From: Symbiobacteriaceae bacterium
Lineage (GTDB): Bacteria > Bacillota_E > Symbiobacteriia > Symbiobacteriales > Symbiobacteriaceae
Direction of reading: 5' to 3'
DNA length: 9,367 nt
NCBI GenBank assembly: GCA_027356675.1
Contig: DAHVXO010000059.1
Location: 1 to 9,367 of the forward strand
Position numbers and translations under genes: made by a program. Position 1 is the stretch's first letter. Each line of letters begins with the position of its first letter. Below are positions 5,878-9,367 of this stretch, piece after piece. Below the pieces are notes generated by a model, which was not told the DNA's origin, made no database searches, and was given only the letters and a program-made list of their open reading frames with translations.

Positions 5878-6190
5878 AATAGCTAAAAGCCATGAAGGAG
5901 TAAAGTAAGCGGGTCCGCTTTCTTTCAGGGAGGTCGGGTTGCCGTGAGGGCAGCTGAAAGCTCGGCCATGAAAGAGCCCGCCGAAGTTCACTCCGGAGCC
6001 GCACGCTGAACGCCCTGTCTGGGCCAGTAGGCGCTGCCGATACTCCCGCCGTTAGAGGGGAGCGGTGTCGGGGGGTTTTGTACCCTTCCGCACTTGGAGA
6101 TGAGTGGGTCGTCCCTTTTGGGCGGCTCATGAGGGTGGTACCACGGGCATACAGGCCCGTCCCTTACCAGGGGACGGGCTTTTTTATTCT
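5878..6190 (+). promoter_or_regulatory. T-box leader controlling the DAHP synthase-chorismate mutase gene
   Basis: This leader senses uncharged tRNA and prevents termination when the amino acid is scarce. Stem I is recognisable from the loop-E halves AGTA (5904-5907) and GAA (5983-5985), between a lower helix GGAGT/ACTCC (5897-5901/5990-5994) and an upper helix GCGGG/CCCGC. The apical part contains CAGGGAGGTCGGGTTGCCG (5927-5945), an AG-bulge/GNUG-like segment. After GAA come the bases GTTCA. Read as UUC followed by A (5987-5989) the specifier is Phe; strict position would give GUU. The T-box AGGGTGGTACCACGG (6132-6146) folds into a canonical antiterminator: AGGG/CCCT, a 7-nt bulge TGGTACC, and ACGGGC/GCCCGT. 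This excludes the terminator at 6155-6179. The bulge TGGT fits a tRNA ending in ACCA. Phe control suits an aromatic-pathway gene. Confidence 0.93.
6155..6188 (+). terminator. T-box regulated terminator (aromatic unit)
   Basis: GCCCGTCCC (6155-6163) pairs with GGGACGGGC (6171-6179), 9 bp, followed by six T and ATT. Its 5' arm is the same sequence that completes the antiterminator, so the two folds are mutually exclusive. Confidence 0.93.
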
Positions 6191-6210
6191 GGCAAAGGAG
6201 GCGGATGAGC

Positions 6211-7296
6211 ATGGCCGAGACGACTGTAAGCGCTATGACGATGAATGAGGTGGGCGCTCGATTTGGTGGTCTCGGCTTTGGCTCGGGCCGCCCGGTGGTC
6301 ATTGCCGATCCGTGCAGTGTGGAGAGCGAGGAGCAGATCCTCTCGGCCGCCCGGGCCGTGAAGGCGGCGGGGGCCACCGCTCTGCGGGGCGGGGCCTACA
6401 AGCCCCGCACATCGCCTCGGTCCTTTCAGGGGCTCGGAGAGGAGGGCCTGCGCCTGCTGGACCTGGCACGGCAGGAGACGGGGCTGCCGGTGGTCACGGA
6501 GGTCATGGACACGGCCCAGATCGATCTGGTCGCGTCGTACGCCGACGTGCTTCAGGTGGGATCTCGCAACATGCAGAATTTCGCGCTCCTCAAGGAGATC
6601 GGCAAGGCCGGGAAAGCGGTTATGCTGAAGCGGGGGCTGAGCGCAACCATCGCCGAATGGCTGGGTGCGGCGGAGTACATCGTGGCGTCGGGTAACGACC
6701 AGGTGATTCTGTGCGAACGCGGGATTCGCACCTTCGAGACCCACACCCGCAACACGCTTGACCTGAGCGCCGCTGTGGCGGTCAAGCGGCTGAGCGGGTA
6801 CCCTGTGATCGTGGACCCCAGTCATGCTGCGGGGCGGCGGGATCTGTTACCCGCCCTGTCCAAAGCGGCGCTGGCCGCTGGAGCCGATGGTCTCATGATC
6901 GAAGTGCATCCTGAGCCCGCTCGGGCGCTTTCGGACGCCGAACAGCAGCTGGATTTCCCCGCCTTCCGTGAGCTGATGGCCTGGTTGGGGCTCTTGCCGG
7001 CTGCTGCGATGGAGAGCTTGGGCGACTGCCGTTCGGCCATCGATGCGGTGGATGATGAGATCCTGGCGCTGTTGGAGCGGCGGGTGGCGATTGCCGGCCG
7101 GGTCGGGGAACTCAAGCGGGAGACCGGGGGTGTGGTCATGCAGCCGGGCCGGGAGCGTGAACTGCTGGAGCGGCTCAGCGCCGGGGCGTCCGGCGGGGTG
7201 GGGACGGAGGGGGTCCAGGCGGTCTGGCAGGCGATCATCGGGCTCTCCCGGCGGGTGCAGACCCGGGGCGGGCAGGCGGCGGAGGCGGCGGACTGA
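6211..7296 (+). CDS. DAHP synthase (type I-beta) fused to C-terminal AroQ chorismate mutase
   Basis: The first domain (about residues 1-262) makes DAHP from phosphoenolpyruvate and erythrose 4-phosphate, the first step of aromatic biosynthesis. The second (about 267-350) converts chorismate to prephenate. ATG 6211 is preferred: AAAGGAGG (6194-6201) is 9 nt away, against 3 nt for ATG 6205. The product has 361 aa. DAHP synthase marks are Cys35 (PCSVES), [12 protein letters not shown] (58-69), QVGSRNMQN (115-123), [15 protein letters not shown] (168-182), His205 (DPSH), Glu231 (MIEVHPEP) and Asp242. These supply the metal ligands. The mutase shows the AroQ pattern: Arg (CRSAID), [22 protein letters not shown] and SRRVQ, matching E. 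coli Arg11, Arg28, Lys39, Arg51, Glu52, Ser84 and Gln88. No N-terminal ACT-like domain is present. Oddities: the nearly invariant Gly before PCSVES is Asp33 (GAT), and TSP(Y/F)SFQG reads TSPRSFQG. The gene is controlled by the T-box upstream and is often named aroF, aroA or aroG in different genomes. Confidence 0.94.
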   Translation: MAETTVSAMTMNEVGARFGGLGFGSGRPVVIADPCSVESEEQILSAARAVKAAGATALRGGAYKPRTSPRSFQGLGEEGLRLLDLARQETGLPVVTEVMDTAQIDLVASYADVLQVGSRNMQNFALLKEIGKAGKAVMLKRGLSATIAEWLGAAEYIVASGNDQVILCERGIRTFETHTRNTLDLSAAVAVKRLSGYPVIVDPSHAAGRRDLLPALSKAALAAGADGLMIEVHPEPARALSDAEQQLDFPAFRELMAWLGLLPAAAMESLGDCRSAIDAVDDEILALLERRVAIAGRVGELKRETGGVVMQPGRERELLERLSAGASGGVGTEGVQAVWQAIIGLSRRVQTRGGQAAEAAD

Positions 7297-7305
7297 GACT
7301 GGGGA

Positions 7306-7334
7306 TTGACAGCGGCAGGGGTCAGCCGTATAAT
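7306..7334 (+). promoter_or_regulatory. Perfect-consensus sigma-A promoter for proBA
   Basis: TTGACA (7306-7311) and TATAAT (7329-7334) both match consensus at all six bases with a 17-nt spacer. It lies only 9 nt after the stop codon of the preceding gene, so proBA is separately transcribed. Such a strong promoter fits a gene whose output is set downstream by termination control. Confidence 0.93.
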
Positions 7335-7340
7335 CGGAGC

Positions 7341-7614
7341 AATATTTCATGGCGCAGACGGGAATTAGTAGGCGAAACCTGCCCCTGCAGAGAGAGCCGG
7401 ACACTCAGGTGAAAGTCCGGACAGGTGGAGGGCGCCGAACCCATCCCCGAGCCGGCGGCGACGAGCCGTCCCGGGCACCCGACCCGTTACCCCCGGGGGC
7501 GCTTATCTGAGCGTTTTGCGAGAGGGCGTGCCGTTTCGGCGGCATGTTCAGCCAGGTGGTACCACGGGAGCATCACACCCCGTCCGGCAATACGGACGGG
7601 GTGTTTTCATTTTT
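7341..7614 (+). promoter_or_regulatory. T-box leader with proline (CCC) specifier, controlling proBA
   Basis: Stem I carries the loop-E halves AGTA (7367-7370) and GAA (7437-7439) beside the helix GGCG/CGCC (7371-7374/7433-7436). Directly after GAA is CCC (7440-7442) followed by A, the standard place and context for a specifier, so the leader should bind tRNA-Pro(GGG). An AG-bulge-like segment CAGAGAGAGCCGG is at 7388-7400. The T-box core AGGTGGTACCACGG (7554-7567) forms the 7-nt bulge TGGTACC (7557-7563) between ACGGG/CCCGT (7564-7568/7579-7583) and GCC(A)GG/CCGGC. This fold competes with the terminator at 7576-7603. Low charged tRNA-Pro would therefore switch on proline synthesis. This agrees with the identity of the downstream genes. 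Confidence 0.95.
7576..7614 (+). terminator. T-box regulated terminator (proBA)
   Basis: CACCCCGTCC (7576-7585) pairs with GGACGGGGTG (7594-7603) over 10 bp with an 8-nt loop, followed by TTTTCATTTTT. The 5' arm overlaps the antiterminator, so binding of uncharged tRNA-Pro would block it. Confidence 0.93.
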
Positions 7615-7629
7615 CCGGAGGTGTAGGGT

Positions 7630-8415
7630 ATGCGATCACTGCTTGCGACCAGCCGCCGTATCGTCATCAAAGTGGGGTCGAGCACGATCACCCACCCAAA
7701 CGGTCACCTGCACCTCGGGCGGATGGAGGGGCTGGTCCGCCAGCTCTCCGACCTGCACGCCGAGGGGCGGGAACTAGTGCTGGTCACTTCTGGTGCCGTC
7801 GGGGCGGGGATCGGCCGCCTGGGGCTGTCGGAGCGGCCCAGCGACACCGCGGCAAAGCAAGCGCTCGCGGCCGTGGGGCAGGGCGTCCTGATGCAGCGCT
7901 ATGAGGCGCTGTTTGGCGAATACGGGTGCAACGTGGGACAGGTCCTCCTGACCCGCCAGGACTTCGATAGCCCCCCCCGCAGCAAGAGTGCGGCGGCAAC
8001 CATGGCGCTCCTGCTCTCCTGGCGAGTGATTCCGGTGGTCAACGAGAATGATACCGTGACCAGCGAGGAGATCCGGGTAGGTGACAACGATACACTTTCC
8101 GCCCGGGTGGCGGCGCTGATCCGGGCCGACGCCCTGGTGCTCCTGAGCGACGTCGAGGGCTTCTACCCGGCCGATCCGCGTACGCATGCCGGGCTTGAGC
8201 CGCTGGCTCGGGTCTCCTTGCGGGACGACCTGGACAACGCGGCGGGCGGCGCCGGGTCGGGCAGCGGGACCGGCGGCATGGTGACCAAGGTGAAGGCTGC
8301 TAGGATTTGCGCGGCGGCCGGGATTAAGATGGTCCTCGCCCACGGGGGCCGTCCCGGCGTGTTGCGTGAGATCCTGGCGGGGGAACCCGTCGGCACACTC
8401 TTCGAGGGGGATTGA
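7630..8415 (+). CDS. proB: Glutamate 5-kinase, short form without PUA domain
   Basis: ProB phosphorylates glutamate to gamma-glutamyl phosphate with ATP, the first and normally feedback-controlled step of proline synthesis. ATG 7630 has GGAGGT at 7617-7622, 7 nt upstream. The 261 residues form a complete amino-acid-kinase domain: VIKVGSS (12-18), VTSGAVGAG (52-60), VVNENDTV (136-143), GDNDTLSARV (151-160), LLSDVEGFY (171-179) and GTGGMVTKVKAA (213-224). The enzyme ends after the kinase fold (GTLFEGD), so the roughly 100-residue C-terminal PUA domain of E. coli-type ProB (367 aa) is absent. Stop and proA start are separated by 2 nt, so translation of the pair is probably coupled. Expression is controlled by the Pro T-box leader. 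Confidence 0.97.
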   Translation: MRSLLATSRRIVIKVGSSTITHPNGHLHLGRMEGLVRQLSDLHAEGRELVLVTSGAVGAGIGRLGLSERPSDTAAKQALAAVGQGVLMQRYEALFGEYGCNVGQVLLTRQDFDSPPRSKSAAATMALLLSWRVIPVVNENDTVTSEEIRVGDNDTLSARVAALIRADALVLLSDVEGFYPADPRTHAGLEPLARVSLRDDLDNAAGGAGSGSGTGGMVTKVKAARICAAAGIKMVLAHGGRPGVLREILAGEPVGTLFEGD

Positions 8416-8417
8416 CC

Positions 8418-9367
8418 ATGGTGCGGGAGATGGCACGCCGGGCCGGCGTGGCCCAGCCCTTGCTGGGAAACGCCGCGGCTGCGGTCCGGGGTGAGGCGCT
8501 GGAGCAGATTGCATGGATCCTGCAGGCGCGGGCCCCAGAGATCCTGGCAGCCAACGACAGGGATGTGGCCGAGGCCACGTCCAGGCTACCCGGGCCCATG
8601 GTGGCCCGGCTCCGGCTCGATGAGCGGAAGCTGGCCGGGGTGGTCGCGGGGGTGCGGGCCGTGGCGGCTTTGCCCGACGTGCTGGGCGAGGAACTGGCGG
8701 CGTGGACCCGGCCCAACGGGTTGCAGATTCAGCGGCTAAGGGTCCCGCTTTGCGACATGGGCATCATCTATGAGTCACGGCCGAACGTGACCGTCGATGC
8801 CGCCGTGCTCTGCCTCAAGACCGGCAACGCAGTGCTGCTCAAGGGCGGGAGCGAGACCGCACATTCCAACCAGGCCCTGGGTGCCGCCCTGGGCGAGGGG
8901 CTGAAACGGGCTGGACTGCCGTCCGACCTGGTGCAGGTGCTCCCGGGCACCCGAGAAGCCGCGGCGGCCCTCATGGGTGCCACAGGTCTCATCGACGTGC
9001 TGATTCCACGGGGCGGAGCCAGCCTGATTCGGGCCGTGCTCGAGCAGAGCCGGGTGCCCGTGATCGAGACCGGGACCGGGGTCTGTCACGTCTACGTCCA
9101 CAGTGCGGCCGACCTGGCGATGGCCAGTGCCATCGCCGTGAACGCCAAGTGCAGCAACCCGGCTGTCTGCAACGCCCTGGAGACCCTGCTGGTCGACCGG
9201 GCGGTCGCGGCTGACTTCCTGCCGGCAGTGGGAGCCGCCTTGCGGCAGGCCGGGGTGGAGGTGCGGGGGTGCACTCTGACCCGCGAGGCGCTCCCATGGG
9301 CGACGCCCGCGACTGAGCAAGACTGGTCGGAGGAGTACAACGACCTCGTCCTCTCCGTCAAGGTGGT
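8418..9367 (+). CDS. proA: Gamma-glutamyl phosphate reductase (partial, right edge)
   Basis: ProA reduces gamma-glutamyl phosphate to glutamate 5-semialdehyde with NADPH, directly after ProB; the two are known to work together because the intermediate is unstable. ATG 8418 is 2 nt after the proB stop and has GAGGGGG at 8404-8410. 316 codons are visible; the family is about 415-420 residues, so roughly the last 100 lie outside the window. Clear marks are IIYESRPNVTVDAAVLCLKTGN (from residue 116), LIPRGGASLI (195-204), VIETGTGVCHVYV (215-227) and the catalytic cysteine Cys251 in AVCNALETLLVD. The segment before it reads NAKCSNPAVC, where most ProA proteins have a Gln/Ser-Arg-Pro type sequence, adding an extra Cys245. 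The DYNDLVLSVKVV-like end (EEYNDLVLSVKVV) is also typical. Confidence 0.97.
   Translation, partial: MVREMARRAGVAQPLLGNAAAAVRGEALEQIAWILQARAPEILAANDRDVAEATSRLPGPMVARLRLDERKLAGVVAGVRAVAALPDVLGEELAAWTRPNGLQIQRLRVPLCDMGIIYESRPNVTVDAAVLCLKTGNAVLLKGGSETAHSNQALGAALGEGLKRAGLPSDLVQVLPGTREAAAALMGATGLIDVLIPRGGASLIRAVLEQSRVPVIETGTGVCHVYVHSAADLAMASAIAVNAKCSNPAVCNALETLLVDRAVAADFLPAVGAALRQAGVEVRGCTLTREALPWATPATEQDWSEEYNDLVLSVKV

Noticed and set aside
5876..6377. Minus-strand frames across the first T-box leader
   Set aside because: The region is explained by a structured T-box RNA on the plus strand; the frames lack motifs and good starts.
6184..6825. Minus-strand frame of 213 codons inside the DAHP synthase gene
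   Set aside because: Shadow of a well-supported gene with conserved active-site motifs on the plus strand.
7425..7904. Plus-strand frame of 159 codons crossing the Pro T-box and the start of proB
   Set aside because: It overlaps structured leader RNA and proB in another frame and has no ribosome binding site or domain.

Overview
This window looks like chromosomal DNA from a GC-rich Gram-positive bacterium, most likely a high-GC member of the Bacillota (Symbiobacterium-like or a similar lineage; this is inference, not identification). The main reasons are two complete transcription-terminating T-box leaders placed before amino-acid biosynthesis genes, near-consensus sigma-A promoters with 17-nt spacers, strong purine-rich ribosome binding sites, and intrinsic terminators with T tracts. 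GC content, judged by eye, is about 60-65%.

Layout. Positions 1-318 hold the leader-distal end of a type I-E-like CRISPR array; its leader and any cas genes lie left of the window. The array abuts the broken 3' end of a minus-strand SAM-dependent methyltransferase gene (about 352-744). Next is a plus-strand gene for a 150-residue proline/methionine-rich protein (866-1318) with a terminator-like hairpin after it. A gene-free leader of about 440 bases (1319-1761) precedes a TCA-cycle cluster: icd (NADP-type isocitrate dehydrogenase, 1762-3030), mdh (malate dehydrogenase, 3103-4056) and a citrate synthase of the mitochondrial/eukaryote-like kind (4124-5446). A stable hairpin sits before each of these three genes. 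The cluster ends at a strong terminator (5493-5525), which also serves a convergent 51-residue small-protein gene (5547-5702, minus) that has its own promoter and ribosome binding site.

The right third is amino-acid biosynthesis. A sigma-A promoter and T-box leader (5843-6190) control a DAHP synthase with a C-terminal AroQ chorismate mutase domain (6211-7296). A second, perfect-consensus promoter and a T-box with a CCC (Pro) specifier (7306-7614) control proB and proA. ProB is a short form without a PUA domain; proA runs off the right edge.

How the genes fit together: citrate synthase and isocitrate dehydrogenase lead to 2-oxoglutarate and hence glutamate, the substrate of ProB and ProA. Malate dehydrogenase supplies oxaloacetate to citrate synthase. 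The aro and pro units each sense a charged/uncharged tRNA. I see no convincing wholly new multi-gene system. The points most worth checking are the array/methyltransferase junction, the hairpin before every TCA gene, the uncharacterised 51-residue protein unit, the ambiguous specifier of the first T-box, and the unusual residues in the DAHP synthase active-site motif.
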